Assembly: GCA_964569315.1 (NCBI GenBank) | Contig: CAZMUZ010000052.1 | Span: 1 to 24,745, forward strand | Direction: 5' to 3' | Origin: CADEFF01 sp964569315 | Lineage (GTDB): Bacteria; Pseudomonadota; Alphaproteobacteria; Dongiales; Dongiaceae | Length of the DNA: 24,745 nt | Part shown: positions 14,541 through 24,573 of the stretch, piece after piece | Numbering within the stretch: the stretch's first letter is position 1 | Layout: every line of letters starts with the position of its first letter | The notes under the pieces: model-generated | Database searches by the model: none | The model's input: only the letters and a program-made list of their open reading frames with translations | What the model was told of the DNA's origin: nothing | Translations under genes and position numbers: made by a program

Positions 14541-16511
14541 TCAGACCTTCATCGGCAGGATGATGATGGGGATGCCGCGCATATGCAGCTCGCGCTGCAT
14601 GGTAAGAGCGGTCTGGTTGTGCAGCAACCGCGTCAGCACGCTCTCGTTCTCGAACAGCAGCCGCGAGGTCATGAAGACGCAGTCGGGATATTTCTCGATG
14701 ATCTTGTCGGCGAGGCGGATCAGCTCCGCCACTGCGTCGGCGGCAAGCCGGTGATAGGCCTCGGCGGCGAGACCGCGGCGGTGGCAGTAATTCACGAAAT
14801 AGGAAAGCTCTTCCTGCACATCCGAGTCGAGCTTGCTCAAGGCCGCCTCGCCCTTGTAGCTCGACGAATCGATCTCGCCCACGCGGACGAAGACGTAGTT
14901 GCGGAAGCGATCCGCGAAGAGCTTGCGCGCGGCGAGCAGCGTGTGCATCCCGGCGCCGAGGCTATTGCTGACGAGGAAGACGGCGGTCGGTTTCGCCGGA
15001 TCGAGGGGCGGCGGCGTCTCGACCTCGGGGGCTGGCGTCGCGGTGGCGAAGAGCGCGTCCACCTTCGCCATCTCGCGCCCGTGCTCTTCGTAGTGCTGGC
15101 GCGTGAGCGCGCAAACCGCGATGACCAGGCCGGTGATGAGCACGGTCATCCAGGCGCCGTCGGCGAACTTCGCCACCACGGTCACGGTGAGGATGCCGCC
15201 GGTGACGGCGGTGCCGAGTAGCGCCAGCGCGAGCTTCGGCAGATGGCGCCGCCCGGCCCTTATCTCGTCGATCCAATGCACCACCAGGCCGATGAAGCTC
15301 AAGGTGAAGCTGATGAAGACGTTGATGCTGTAGAGCACCACCAGCACGCTGACGCGGCCGCCCGTCAGCAGCAGGGCCGCCACGGCCGCGAGGCCCATCA
15401 TCATCACGCCGTTCTGCGTCACGAGGCGGTTGGAGAATTGCGCGAACTGGTGCGGGACCCACCGGTCGTTCGCCATGTTGGCGAGGACGGCCGGGCCGCC
15501 GAGGAAGCCCGTATTGGCGGCCACGAAGAGCAGGCCGGCGGCGAGCACGAGGGTCGCGATCAGGATCGCGTGACCGAAGGGCGACCCGCCCATCAGCTCC
15601 TCGAGGATGAGACGGAAGGTGACGGCGTTCAGCGTGCGGCCGGCCTCCGGCGAGGCCGACCAGAGGAGATAGAGCAGGATGAGGCCGCCGGCGGTAAAGG
15701 AAAGCGACAGGGCCATGTAGAACATGGTCCAGCGGCCGCTGCGGATGCGCGGTTCCTTCAGCATATGGACGTTGTTGGAAACCGCCTCGATGCCGGTATA
15801 GGTGCCGCCGCCGAGCGCGAAGGCCTGCATCAGCAGCGCCAGCATCCCGCCGAGGCCGATGGTGGTGATCATTTGCCGGCTTTCGGCGACCGTCTCCGGC
15901 ACGAGCCCGGGCAGCCGTTCGAAATGGGCGAAGATCCCGGCGAGGATGAGGCCGCCATGGGTGACGAGGAAGCCGATGAAGATCGGCATCAGCACGATGA
16001 CGACTTCCTTCACGCCGCGAAGGTTCGCGACGAGCAGCACGAGCGTCAGGCTTATCTCCACCGGCAGCTTCCAGTCCTGCCAGAAGAGCGGCATGAAGCT
16101 GAAGAGCGCATCGACGCCGCTCGCGACCGAGATCGCGATGGTGAAGATGAAATTGACGATGAGCGCCGAGCCGGAGACCAGGCCCGCGCGGGGGCCGAGC
16201 AGCACCGAGGCGACGCGGTAGCCGCCGCCGCCCGACGGAAACAGCTCGATGACCTGGATATAGCCGAGGCAGATCACCACGACCGTTATGGCGGTGGCGA
16301 TGGCGAGATAAAGCGCCAGATGGTCGTAGCCGCCGAGCGCGAGGAAGGTTTCTTCCGGACCGTAGTTCGCCGAGGAAAGGCCGTCGGCGCCGAGGCCGAT
16401 CCAGGCAAGGAAGGCCACCAGCAGCATGCGCTCGCGATGCTGCGAGGCAAGCGGGTTCCGCGGCGCTCCGATGACCAGTCGCTTCAGCAGGCGAAAGAAA
16501 TCGCTGAACAT
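14541..16511 (-). CDS. APC-superfamily permease, KimA-like (probable K+ importer)
   Basis: This 656-residue protein has about 12 membrane segments (roughly 30-470) followed by a soluble domain (about 505-656). Segments matching the KimA (YdaO) potassium importers are GADGLSSANYGPEETFLALG (41-60), FPSGGGGYRVAS (91-102), TYTGIEAVSNNV (237-248), NTGFLGGPAVLANMANDRW (333-351) and KFADGAWM (448-455). KimA is a proton-coupled K+ importer of the APC superfamily with a UspA-like C-terminal domain; some relatives carry amino acids. The C-terminal domain here begins KPTAVFLVSNSLGAGMHT, which fits a nucleotide-binding-like alpha/beta fold. The ATG at 16511 is 21 bases after pncB, making it the third gene of an aroG-pncB operon. 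The ribosome site is weak. K+ as substrate is inference from family resemblance. Confidence 0.82.
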   Translation of the reverse strand: MFSDFFRLLKRLVIGAPRNPLASQHRERMLLVAFLAWIGLGADGLSSANYGPEETFLALGGYDHLALYLAIATAITVVVICLGYIQVIELFPSGGGGYRVASVLLGPRAGLVSGSALIVNFIFTIAISVASGVDALFSFMPLFWQDWKLPVEISLTLVLLVANLRGVKEVVIVLMPIFIGFLVTHGGLILAGIFAHFERLPGLVPETVAESRQMITTIGLGGMLALLMQAFALGGGTYTGIEAVSNNVHMLKEPRIRSGRWTMFYMALSLSFTAGGLILLYLLWSASPEAGRTLNAVTFRLILEELMGGSPFGHAILIATLVLAAGLLFVAANTGFLGGPAVLANMANDRWVPHQFAQFSNRLVTQNGVMMMGLAAVAALLLTGGRVSVLVVLYSINVFISFTLSFIGLVVHWIDEIRAGRRHLPKLALALLGTAVTGGILTVTVVAKFADGAWMTVLITGLVIAVCALTRQHYEEHGREMAKVDALFATATPAPEVETPPPLDPAKPTAVFLVSNSLGAGMHTLLAARKLFADRFRNYVFVRVGEIDSSSYKGEAALSKLDSDVQEELSYFVNYCHRRGLAAEAYHRLAADAVAELIRLADKIIEKYPDCVFMTSRLLFENESVLTRLLHNQTALTMQRELHMRGIPIIILPMKV

Positions 16512-16532
16512 CCTGGCTTCAGCCCCGGATCG

Positions 16533-17651
16533 TCATTTGCGAAGCAGGAACTCGCGCCCGACTTTCACCAGCGGCTTGCCGTCATATTCGATGATGTCGG
16601 CCGTGGCGTAGGTTTCGGTCCAGCGCTGCGGCAGGAACGATCCCGTGCCGATCACGTCGATCGGCGCCTTGGCCTCGGCCATCACCTTGCACTTCGCCGG
16701 ATCGAAGCCCGAGGAGGCCACGAGCTTGACCTTGTCGAAGCCCTCGCGGTCGAGCGCGTCGCGCATGTGCCAGCAAGCGGCGGCCGTCACGCCGGGGCCG
16801 ACGAGGTAACGAAGCTCGGCCTCGCTCCGGTAGCCGCGCACCGCGTCCGGTACGTGGCGCTCCAGCACCGCATAGGAGGCCGGCGGGTCCAGCCCTTCGA
16901 CGTAGCGGCTGCCGGGGGTGTCGATGCGGACGCCGAGGCGCCCCTCGGCGGCGAGGCCGGGAAAGCGCCGACAGACGGTGAGAGCATCGGTGACCTCGCG
17001 GCCGAAATAATCGACCAGCACGGTCATGTCGTCCTGCGGAAAGGTCAGGTGGAACATCTCGGCCGCCCGCAGCGTCGAGCCCGCATAGCCGATGAAGGCG
17101 TGCGGCATGGTGCCGAGTCCGTCCTGCTGGCCGAAGAAATGCGCGGTCGCCCGGGTGGCGTTGCCGATGAAGCCCTTGGCATCGATCTTGCGCCGTGCGC
17201 GGGCCGAGCCGACGCTCGCGGCGTAGGCCATGATCTCCGCCATCTCGAGACCGGCGCAATGGCGCGCATCCATGGCGAGGAAGGCGACGCTCGGCAGGTC
17301 CGAGCACATGGTGAAGGCGTTGAAAGCGGCGACGCAGGCCGGCCCCAGCTTCTGCAGGAAAATCGTCTCGAGGTCGACGAGGTTGGCGAGCGAGCCGCCG
17401 AGATAGAGCAGCGGCTCGCCGGCGCCGACCCAGCGTCCCTCGGCGTAGTTGACCTCGATGTCGAAGACCGTATTCCGCGCGGCGGCGACTTCCTTCAGCC
17501 AGTCCACCGCGAGACGCGGCGCGGAGACCACCGGGCGGCGCATGAAGACGGCATAGGTGACGCGGCGGTCGCCGAACCGCTCCACCGCCTGCCTGGTGCG
17601 CAGGAAGTAATGGTCCGTCCAGGCCGGAAGCTGGGTCAGATCGGGTTGCAT
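16533..17651 (-). CDS. pncB: Nicotinate phosphoribosyltransferase
   Basis: This 372-residue protein belongs to the nicotinate phosphoribosyltransferase family, which makes nicotinate mononucleotide from nicotinate and PRPP (with ATP) in the Preiss-Handler route to NAD+. Landmarks are WTDHYFLRT (11-19), LLYLGGSLANLVDLETIFL (81-99), SARARRKIDAKGFIGNAT (149-166), GTMPHAF (180-186), LGVRIDTPG (239-247) and KLVASSGFD. The length is slightly shorter than classical PncB (about 400). The ATG at 17651 is 31 bases after the aroG stop, with GGGA near the usual ribosome-site distance. NadE, which completes the same pathway, is encoded about 3.4 kb away in another operon. A de novo quinolinate phosphoribosyltransferase identity is unlikely given the motifs. 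Confidence 0.9.
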   Translation of the reverse strand: MQPDLTQLPAWTDHYFLRTRQAVERFGDRRVTYAVFMRRPVVSAPRLAVDWLKEVAAARNTVFDIEVNYAEGRWVGAGEPLLYLGGSLANLVDLETIFLQKLGPACVAAFNAFTMCSDLPSVAFLAMDARHCAGLEMAEIMAYAASVGSARARRKIDAKGFIGNATRATAHFFGQQDGLGTMPHAFIGYAGSTLRAAEMFHLTFPQDDMTVLVDYFGREVTDALTVCRRFPGLAAEGRLGVRIDTPGSRYVEGLDPPASYAVLERHVPDAVRGYRSEAELRYLVGPGVTAAACWHMRDALDREGFDKVKLVASSGFDPAKCKVMAEAKAPIDVIGTGSFLPQRWTETYATADIIEYDGKPLVKVGREFLLRK

Positions 17652-17682
17652 CGGGGTTCCCGAGAAGCCGAAATGATGCCCG

Positions 17683-19065
17683 TCAGGACGCCTGGGCGAT
17701 CCGCCTTGCCGCCGCCGAACGTTCCTTCTTTAGCGCTTCGGCGATGAGGAATGCGAGCTCCAGCGACTGGCTCGCATTCAGCCGCGGGTCGCAATGGGTG
17801 TGATAGCGATCCGCCAGCCGCTCCTCGGTGATTGCCTGGGCGCCGCCGATGCACTCGGTCACGTCCTGGCCGGTCATTTCGAAATGGACGCCGCCGCCAT
17901 GGCTGCCTTCCGCCTGATGCACGGCGAAGAAGCCGCGCACTTCGGCGAGGATGCGGTCGAAGGGCCGCGTCTTGTAGCCGCTCGGCGACTTGATCGTGTT
18001 GCCATGCATCGGGTCGCAGGACCAGACGACCTTCGCGCCCGCGCGCTGCACGGCGCGGATCAGCGGCGGCAGCTTCTGCTCGACGCGCTCATGGCCCATC
18101 CGCACGATGAGCGTGAGGCGGCCCGGGATGTTGGCCGGATTCAGCACGTCGATGAGACGCAGCAGCTCGTCCGGCTCCAGCGACGGGCCGCATTTCAGGC
18201 CGAGCGGGTTCTGCACGCCGCGCAGGAACTCGATATGGGCGCTGCCGGGCTGCCGCGTGCGGTCGCCGATCCAGAGCATGTGGGCCGAGCAGTCGTACCA
18301 CTGGCCGGTGAGGCTGTCGACGCGGGTGAGGGCCTGCTCATAGACCAGCAGGAGCGCCTCGTGGCTCGTGTAGAAGTCGGTTTCGCGAATCTCGCGATGC
18401 GTGTCGCCGGTCAGGCCGCAGGCCGACATGAAGTCGAGCGTCTCGGTGAGACGGTCCGCGAGCTCCGCGTAGCGGTGGCCCTGCGGGCTGTCGGCGAGGA
18501 AGTCGAGATTCCAGCGATGCACCTTGTGCAGGTCGGCGAACCCGCCCTGCGCGAAGGCGCGCAGGAGGTTGAGGGTCGCGGCCGCCTGGTTGTAGCTCTG
18601 CACCAGGCGTTCCGGATCCGGTCGCCGGGCTGTCGCCGTGAACTCGATGCCGTTGACGATATCGCCGCGATAGGCCGGCAGCTCCTTGCCGTCGATCGTC
18701 TCGGTCGGCGCCGAGCGCGGCTTGGCGAACTGGCCCGCCATGCGGCCGACCTTGATCACCGGACAGGCGGCGCCGAAGGTCAGCACGACCGCCATCTGCA
18801 GCAGCACGCGGAAGGTGTCGCGGATGTTGTCGGCGCGGAATTCGGCGAAGCTCTCCGCGCAATCGCCGCCCTGAAGCAGGAAAGCACGGCCTTCGGCGAC
18901 CTCGGCCAGCCGCTCGGTCAGGCGGCGCGCTTCGCCCGCGAAAACCAGCGGCGGAAAGGCGCGCAGACGGCCCTCGACGGCCTCGAGCGCCCCTTGGTCC
19001 GGATATTCCGGGACCTGGGAGATCGGCTTGCCGCGCCAGCTATCCGGGCTCCATTTCACGGTCAT
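17683..19065 (-). CDS. aroG: Class II 3-deoxy-D-arabino-heptulosonate 7-phosphate synthase
   Basis: This 460-residue class II (plant/Mycobacterium-type) DAHP synthase condenses phosphoenolpyruvate and erythrose 4-phosphate, the first step of the shikimate pathway. All four metal ligands of the family can be placed: C69 in QGGDCAESF, H354 in CDPMHGNT, E396 in HFEMTGQDVTEC and D426 in HTHCDPRLN. KVGRMAGQFAKPRS (105-118) is another hallmark. The ATG at 19065 is chosen because a strong site, AAAGGAA, lies 5 bases upstream and MTVKWSPDSWR is the usual start; an ATG at 19089 would add 8 residues. It heads an operon with pncB and the KimA-like gene. The symbol follows common usage for class II enzymes, not orthology to E. 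coli AroG. Confidence 0.96.
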   Translation of the reverse strand: MTVKWSPDSWRGKPISQVPEYPDQGALEAVEGRLRAFPPLVFAGEARRLTERLAEVAEGRAFLLQGGDCAESFAEFRADNIRDTFRVLLQMAVVLTFGAACPVIKVGRMAGQFAKPRSAPTETIDGKELPAYRGDIVNGIEFTATARRPDPERLVQSYNQAAATLNLLRAFAQGGFADLHKVHRWNLDFLADSPQGHRYAELADRLTETLDFMSACGLTGDTHREIRETDFYTSHEALLLVYEQALTRVDSLTGQWYDCSAHMLWIGDRTRQPGSAHIEFLRGVQNPLGLKCGPSLEPDELLRLIDVLNPANIPGRLTLIVRMGHERVEQKLPPLIRAVQRAGAKVVWSCDPMHGNTIKSPSGYKTRPFDRILAEVRGFFAVHQAEGSHGGGVHFEMTGQDVTECIGGAQAITEERLADRYHTHCDPRLNASQSLELAFLIAEALKKERSAAARRIAQAS

Positions 19066-19106
19066 CACAGTTCCTTTCCGCCCGCCCATCCCGAGCGAGG
19101 CCCACG

Positions 19107-19135
19107 CATATACGCCCAGCCGTCCGCCAATTCAA
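19107..19135 (-). promoter_or_regulatory. Candidate promoter of the aroG-pncB operon
   Basis: On the - strand TTGAAT (19135-19130) and TATATG (19112-19107) are 17 bases apart, each matching four consensus positions. The predicted start near 19100 gives a leader of about 35 bases before the well-placed aroG ribosome site. Confidence 0.5.
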
Positions 19136-19150
19136 CTGAAGCGGCGGATT

Positions 19151-19169
19151 CCGGCCCGTTCCGGGCCGG
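19151..19169 (-). repeat. Strong G/C hairpin between gor and aroG
   Basis: CCGGCCC (19151-19157) and GGGCCGG (19163-19169) form a perfect 7-bp stem with a 5-base loop. It lies downstream of gor and just upstream of the aroG promoter, where it could end gor-operon transcripts. Neither strand shows a T-run after it, so it is not a standard intrinsic terminator. The rest of the 196-base gap shows no gene. Confidence 0.4.
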
Positions 19170-19261
19170 TCAGGACGACCGCGAAATCCCGCCCCGGCGC
19201 GATCGCCAAGCCCTTGAGGACAAAGCAAAGCTCGGGCGAAGCGGTTGCGGCGGCGGCCCGG

Positions 19262-20641
19262 TCAGGCCGCGCCGGCCCGTTCGGGCCGCGAGGACGGGCT
19301 GCGCATGGTCACGAACTCCTCCGCCGCGGTCGGGTGAAGCGCCACGGTTTCGTCGAGCTGGGCCTTGGTGGCCCCCATCTTCACGGCGATCGCCAGCATC
19401 TGGATGATCTCCGCGGCGTCCGGCCCCACCATATGGCCCCCCACCACGCGCTGGCTCGCGCGATCCACCACCAGCTTCATCAGGGTGCGCTCCTCCCGGC
19501 CGGTCAGGGTATGGCGGAGCGGCCGGAAGCTCGTCTTGTAGATATCGAGCTTCCCGAAGCGCGCGAGCGCGTCCCCTTCCGACAGCCCGACCGTGCCCAC
19601 GGGTGGGGCGCTGAACACCGCGGCCGGCACGTCCTCATGGTTCATTCGCCAGGGCTTCCCGCCGAAGACGCTGTCGGCGAAAGCGTGCCCCTCGCGAATC
19701 GCGACCGGCGTCAGGTTGAGCCGGTCCGTGCAGTCGCCGATCGCATAGATGTGCGGAACGCTGCTGCGGGAGTCGGCATCGACCTTGACGACGCCCGAGG
19801 AGGCGAGGACCACGCCCGCTTCCTTCAACCCCATATCGGCGGTGTTGGCCTTGCGGCCCGTCGCATAAAGCACCTCGTCGACCTCGACGGCGCTGCCATC
19901 GGGAAAGAAGACGGCGATGCCGCCGGCGCGGCGCTCCAGCCGCTGCTGCATGGCGCGCAGGCGAAGCTCGACGCCCTTTTTCACGATCTCGTCGGCGAGG
20001 AAATTCCGGACATCGTCGTCGAAGCCGCGCAGGATCTGCTCGCCGCGATAGGCGAGCGTGACCTTCGCGCCGAGGCCGTTGAAGATCCCGGCGAACTCGA
20101 GCGCGATATAGCCGCCGCCGACGATCAGCACCCGCCTCGGAAAGCGTTCGAGATGGAAGGCCTCGTTCGAGGTGATGCCGAGCTCCGCCCCCGGCTGGTC
20201 GGGGACGACCGGGTGACCGCCGGTCGCGATGAGGACGGTGCCGGCGGTGATGGTGCGACCGTCGATCTCGATGCTGTGCGGATCGGCGAGAACGGCGCGG
20301 CCGTCCAGGATCTCGGCGCCGGCGCCGGTCAGCGCCTTTCGGTACAGGCCGGAGAGCCGCTCGATCTCCTTGTCCTTGTTCGCGATCAAGGTCGCCCAGT
20401 CGAAGACCGGCTCGGCGGGCAGCCGCCAGCCATAGGCGGCAGCGTCCGCGAAGTCCTCGGCATAGTGCGACGCGTAGGTAAAGAGCTTCTTGGGGATGCA
20501 GCCGCGGATGACGCAGGTTCCGCCATAGCGATATTCCTCGGCGACGATCACCCGCGCGCCGTGCCCCGCCGCGATGCGTCCTGCGCGCACCCCGCCGGAA
20601 CCGCCGCCGATCACGAAGAGATCGCAGTCGAATTTCGCCAT
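19262..20641 (-). CDS. gor: Glutathione-disulfide reductase
   Basis: This 459-residue FAD-dependent disulfide reductase regenerates glutathione with NADPH in the cytosol. The FAD-binding motif VIGGGSGG lies at 10-17, the redox pair C43/C48 in GGTCVIRGCIPKK, the NADPH Rossmann motif GGGYIALEF at 175-183, and the second FAD motif at YAIGDCTD. The catalytic His-Glu dyad is H436/E441 in HPTAAEEF. R199 and R205, in YRGEQILRGFD, sit where E. coli Gor uses arginines to grip the NADPH 2'-phosphate, which supports NADPH use. Lipoamide dehydrogenase is excluded by GCIPKK and these arginines. The ATG at 20641 has AGGAG six bases upstream, and this site overlaps the stop of the ABC permease gene (TTAGGAG). 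It is the last gene of the gabD-ABC-gor cluster. Confidence 0.96.
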   Translation of the reverse strand: MAKFDCDLFVIGGGSGGVRAGRIAAGHGARVIVAEEYRYGGTCVIRGCIPKKLFTYASHYAEDFADAAAYGWRLPAEPVFDWATLIANKDKEIERLSGLYRKALTGAGAEILDGRAVLADPHSIEIDGRTITAGTVLIATGGHPVVPDQPGAELGITSNEAFHLERFPRRVLIVGGGYIALEFAGIFNGLGAKVTLAYRGEQILRGFDDDVRNFLADEIVKKGVELRLRAMQQRLERRAGGIAVFFPDGSAVEVDEVLYATGRKANTADMGLKEAGVVLASSGVVKVDADSRSSVPHIYAIGDCTDRLNLTPVAIREGHAFADSVFGGKPWRMNHEDVPAAVFSAPPVGTVGLSEGDALARFGKLDIYKTSFRPLRHTLTGREERTLMKLVVDRASQRVVGGHMVGPDAAEIIQMLAIAVKMGATKAQLDETVALHPTAAEEFVTMRSPSSRPERAGAA

Positions 20642-20650
20642 CCCGAGCTC

Positions 20651-22045
20651 CTAAGCCTGCCGCGGTGCAAGGCTCCGCCATCGCCACCAGGCGAAGCCAC
20701 CCATCGCCGCCGCCTGCAGGGCCGGCGCCAGAACCGCGATCCAGCCGAGCCCTGCCGTCCAGGGCAGCACCAGCCCCAGCGCCCAGACGCCGATCGTCAT
20801 CGCCACCAGGCTGGGCAGCACATGATAGAGCACCCAGAGATAGAGGAATGCCGCGAGATCGGGCATGCGGGCGCGCGGCGAGAAATTGGCCCAGAGCACG
20901 ATCATCAGGTCGCGCAGCAGGAAGAACAGCATCGCGAGCGCCCAGCGGCCGGGGGAACCGGCGAACTCTTCCATCTCGCTGGCGATATCGGCCGACATGG
21001 TCCCCATGCCATGCAGCAGGCTGAGGAACGGATAGGCCGCGCCCGGCGCGAAGCGGACGAAGCCGGCAAGCAGGCCGAGCGACACGGCCGCGATCGCGAG
21101 GCCCGGCAGCCAGATCGGCGTCAGGCGAAGGGCGCGCGCATGGTCGCCCGATTTGAGCGACGCGACGAGCCAGTGGTAGCGAATGCCGTCCTTGCGGTCG
21201 GCAAAGAGGCCCACATAGAAGCAGAACAGAGCGGTTGCCGCCGTCGCCAACGGCCAGAGTCCGGCGCTGTCGGACCCCGCAAGCGGATCCGCTGCGACGA
21301 CGAAGCCGGTCACATAGGCGCATAGATAGAGGGTGAAGGCCGCCCAGCCCCACGGCCAGGTCGGCTTCTGCAGCTCGGCTCGCATGGTGCGGTAGACGCC
21401 GAGCAGGAGCCACAGGGTGAAGAGAAGCTGCGAGACGAGCACGAACCGGTCGGCCGCGAAGCTCATGCCGTACCAGGCGACCCGCAGGCCGGGCTCGGTG
21501 AAGGCCGTGCCGGCGACATCGACGCCGACGGGCGAGATCAGGAACCCGATCAGCGTGCCGACGGCAGCACCGGTCCAGCTCCGGAGCCGCGTGCGGCTTC
21601 GGAGCCGGCGCATCTGCAGCAGCGTCACCAGGAACGCGGCCAGCATCGCGGCGACGCCGCCGAGCAGATGCCGTCCCAGCTCGACCGGGCGCATCGGCTC
21701 CATCACGGCCCAGATCGCGAGCGCGATGCCGGCGCAGAACCAGACGAAGCTGGTGCCGCCCGCGAGCTTGCCCCAGGCCATCTGCCAGGGCCCGAGCGCC
21801 GACATGCGCTGCGTGTCCCAGGTGCGGTCCGCGACTTCGTCGGCCAGCGTCAGCGCCGCCTGGCGCGGCCCCCAGAGCAGCACGATCAGGTAGTAGGCCC
21901 AGAGCGCAACCCGCGCGAGGGCGCGGCCGTCGGCCTGCATGCTCGCCCAGGCGAGCGCGAAGACCGAGCCCAGCACGAAGAGCGCCACGAGGATGCGCCG
22001 CGGGGTGAGCTCCACCCAGAGATTGCGGACGAGTTCGGGGTTCAT
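20651..22045 (-). CDS. ABC transporter membrane protein (ABC-2-like)
   Basis: This 464-residue integral membrane protein has about 12 predicted hydrophobic helices (for example 17-35, 46-62, 97-115, 127-144, 202-219, 233-252, 263-282, 311-330, 368-386, 397-420, 432-453). It lacks a signal peptide. It resembles multi-helix membrane partners of ABC-2-type exporters only in general layout, and I do not recognise a specific family. The conserved-looking N-terminal stretch TLADEVADRTWDTQRMSALG (66-85) is the kind of coupling segment seen in ABC-2 permeases that contact the ATPase. The ATG at 22045 lies four bases after the ATPase stop, with AAGGG 8 bases upstream, so the two are translated together and almost certainly form one transporter. 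The cargo is unknown. Confidence 0.8.
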   Translation of the reverse strand: MNPELVRNLWVELTPRRILVALFVLGSVFALAWASMQADGRALARVALWAYYLIVLLWGPRQAALTLADEVADRTWDTQRMSALGPWQMAWGKLAGGTSFVWFCAGIALAIWAVMEPMRPVELGRHLLGGVAAMLAAFLVTLLQMRRLRSRTRLRSWTGAAVGTLIGFLISPVGVDVAGTAFTEPGLRVAWYGMSFAADRFVLVSQLLFTLWLLLGVYRTMRAELQKPTWPWGWAAFTLYLCAYVTGFVVAADPLAGSDSAGLWPLATAATALFCFYVGLFADRKDGIRYHWLVASLKSGDHARALRLTPIWLPGLAIAAVSLGLLAGFVRFAPGAAYPFLSLLHGMGTMSADIASEMEEFAGSPGRWALAMLFFLLRDLMIVLWANFSPRARMPDLAAFLYLWVLYHVLPSLVAMTIGVWALGLVLPWTAGLGWIAVLAPALQAAAMGGFAWWRWRSLAPRQA

Positions 22046-22049
22046 CGGG

Positions 22050-23006
<957 letters not shown>

Positions 23007-23023
23007 CGCCGACTGGGCTGCGT

Positions 23024-24508
23024 TCAGATGCCACCCATGCAGAGATATTTGATCACCAGGAAGTCATCCATGCCGTATTTCGACCCTTCCCGACCGAAGC
23101 CCGACTCTTTCACGCCGCCGAACGGCACGACTTCGCTCGAGATGATCCCGGTATTGATGCCGATGATCCCGCTTTCGAGGCCCTCGGCCGCCCGCCAGAC
23201 GCGCCCCAGATCCCGCGCGTAGAAATAATTGGCGAGGCCGAACTCGGTGTCGTTGGCGAGCGCGATCGCTTCCTCGTCCGTCTTGAAGCGGAAGAGCGGC
23301 GCGACAGGGCCGAAGGTCTCCTCGCGCGCGACCGCCATCTGGGTCGTCACATTGGCAATGACCGTCGGCTCGAAGAAGGAGCCGCCCAGCGCGTGCCGCT
23401 TGCCGCCGATCACGACCTTTGCGCCCTTCTTGACGGCGTCGGCGATATGCTCCTCGACCTTCTCGACGGCCTTCATATTGATCAGCGGACCCTGGTTGGT
23501 CTCGCCCTTCAGACCATCGCCGACCTTGAGCTTGCCGACCGCCGCCGCGAGCTTCTGCGCAAAGGCGTCATAGACCTTGTCCTGCACCAGGATGCGGTTG
23601 GCGCAGACGCAAGTCTGGCCGGTGTTGCGGTATTTCGACATCATCGCGCCCTCGACCGCCGCATCGAGATCGGCATCGTCGAACACGATGAAGGCCGCGT
23701 TGCCGCCGAGCTCCATCGACATCTTCTTGACGGTGCTCGCCGACTGCTGGAGCAGGATCTTGCCGACCTCGGTCGAGCCGGTGAAGGAGATCTTGCGCAC
23801 GATCGGGTTGGAGGTGATTTCGCCGCCGATCTCGCGGGCCGAGCCGGAGATGATGTTGATCGTGCCGGCGGGGAACCCGGCGCGCTCCGCAAGCTCGGCG
23901 AGCGCGAAGGCCGAATAGGGCGTCTCGGTCGCGGGCTTGATCACGACGGGGCAGCCGGCCGCGAGCGCAGGCGCGCATTTGCGGGTGATCATCGCGTTCG
24001 GGAAATTCCAGGGCGTGATCGCGCCGACGACGCCGATCGGTTCCTTGATCACCACGACGCGCTTGTCCGGCTGGTGACCCGGAATCACGTCGCCATAGAC
24101 GCGCTTCGCTTCTTCCGCGAACCATTCCACGAAGGAAGCGCCATAGGCGATCTCGCCCTTGGCTTCGGCGAGCGGCTTCCCCTGCTCGGCGGTGAGGATG
24201 ACGGCGAGATCGTCCTGGTTCTCCATCATCAGGTTGAACCATTTGCGCAGGATCGTCGCACGCTCCTTCGCCGTCTTCTTCCGCCAGGGGCCCCAGGCGG
24301 CATTGGCCGCCTCGATCGCGCGGCGCGTTTCCGCGGCGACCATTTTCGGGATGGTGCCGAGCGTTTCGCCGGTGGCGGGATTGGTGACGTCGATGGTGGC
24401 GCCGGAATCGGCGTCCACCCATTTGCCGTTGATGTAGCCCTGCTGCCGGAACAGCCTGGGGTCCTTCAACGCCAATTGCGACGCAACTTTCTTGGCGACC
24501 TGTTGCAT
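23024..24508 (-). CDS. gabD: Succinate-semialdehyde dehydrogenase
   Basis: This 494-residue aldehyde dehydrogenase is of the GabD type, oxidising succinate semialdehyde to succinate with NAD(P)+ in 4-aminobutyrate breakdown. Catalytic residues are N168 in TPWNFP, K191 in KPATETP, E266 in MELGG and C300 in NTGQTCVCANR. The nearby C302 (the CVC pair) can form a redox-sensitive disulfide in some SSADHs. GSTEVG (244-249) is the coenzyme motif. The ATG at 24508 is chosen because GAGG lies 7 bases upstream and MQQVAKKVAS fits family length; the frame stays open to 24616 but that part is upstream DNA. It is the first gene before the ABC pair and gor. Other semialdehyde substrates are possible. Confidence 0.92.
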   Translation of the reverse strand: MQQVAKKVASQLALKDPRLFRQQGYINGKWVDADSGATIDVTNPATGETLGTIPKMVAAETRRAIEAANAAWGPWRKKTAKERATILRKWFNLMMENQDDLAVILTAEQGKPLAEAKGEIAYGASFVEWFAEEAKRVYGDVIPGHQPDKRVVVIKEPIGVVGAITPWNFPNAMITRKCAPALAAGCPVVIKPATETPYSAFALAELAERAGFPAGTINIISGSAREIGGEITSNPIVRKISFTGSTEVGKILLQQSASTVKKMSMELGGNAAFIVFDDADLDAAVEGAMMSKYRNTGQTCVCANRILVQDKVYDAFAQKLAAAVGKLKVGDGLKGETNQGPLINMKAVEKVEEHIADAVKKGAKVVIGGKRHALGGSFFEPTVIANVTTQMAVAREETFGPVAPLFRFKTDEEAIALANDTEFGLANYFYARDLGRVWRAAEGLESGIIGINTGIISSEVVPFGGVKESGFGREGSKYGMDDFLVIKYLCMGGI

Positions 24509-24539
24509 GTCCTGTCCTCGAAATTCTTTGGGTGGAGTT

Positions 24540-24557
24540 GGTCGCAGTATAGCGACC
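24540..24557. repeat. Dyad centred on the gabD -10 box
   Basis: GGTCGC (24540-24545) and GCGACC (24552-24557) are perfect inverted arms separated by six bases, AGTATA, which is the complement of the TATACT -10 box. A protein bound here would cover the promoter core. Confidence 0.45.
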
Positions 24558-24573
24558 GCCTGCCCTCCCGCAA
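24546..24573 (-). promoter_or_regulatory. Candidate gabD promoter
   Basis: On the - strand TTGCGG (24573-24568) and TATACT (24551-24546) are 16 bases apart; the -10 box matches five of six positions. The predicted start near 24539 gives a leader of about 30 bases before the gabD ATG. Confidence 0.5.

Noticed and set aside
15243..17747. Long + strand open frame (834 codons) opposite the KimA-like gene and pncB
   Set aside because: The translation is rich in His, Asp and Arg without any family motif, while the - strand frames are clear proteins.
19028..21325. Long + strand open frame (765 codons) opposite gor and the ABC permease
   Set aside because: No motif and antisense to confirmed genes; a composition artefact.
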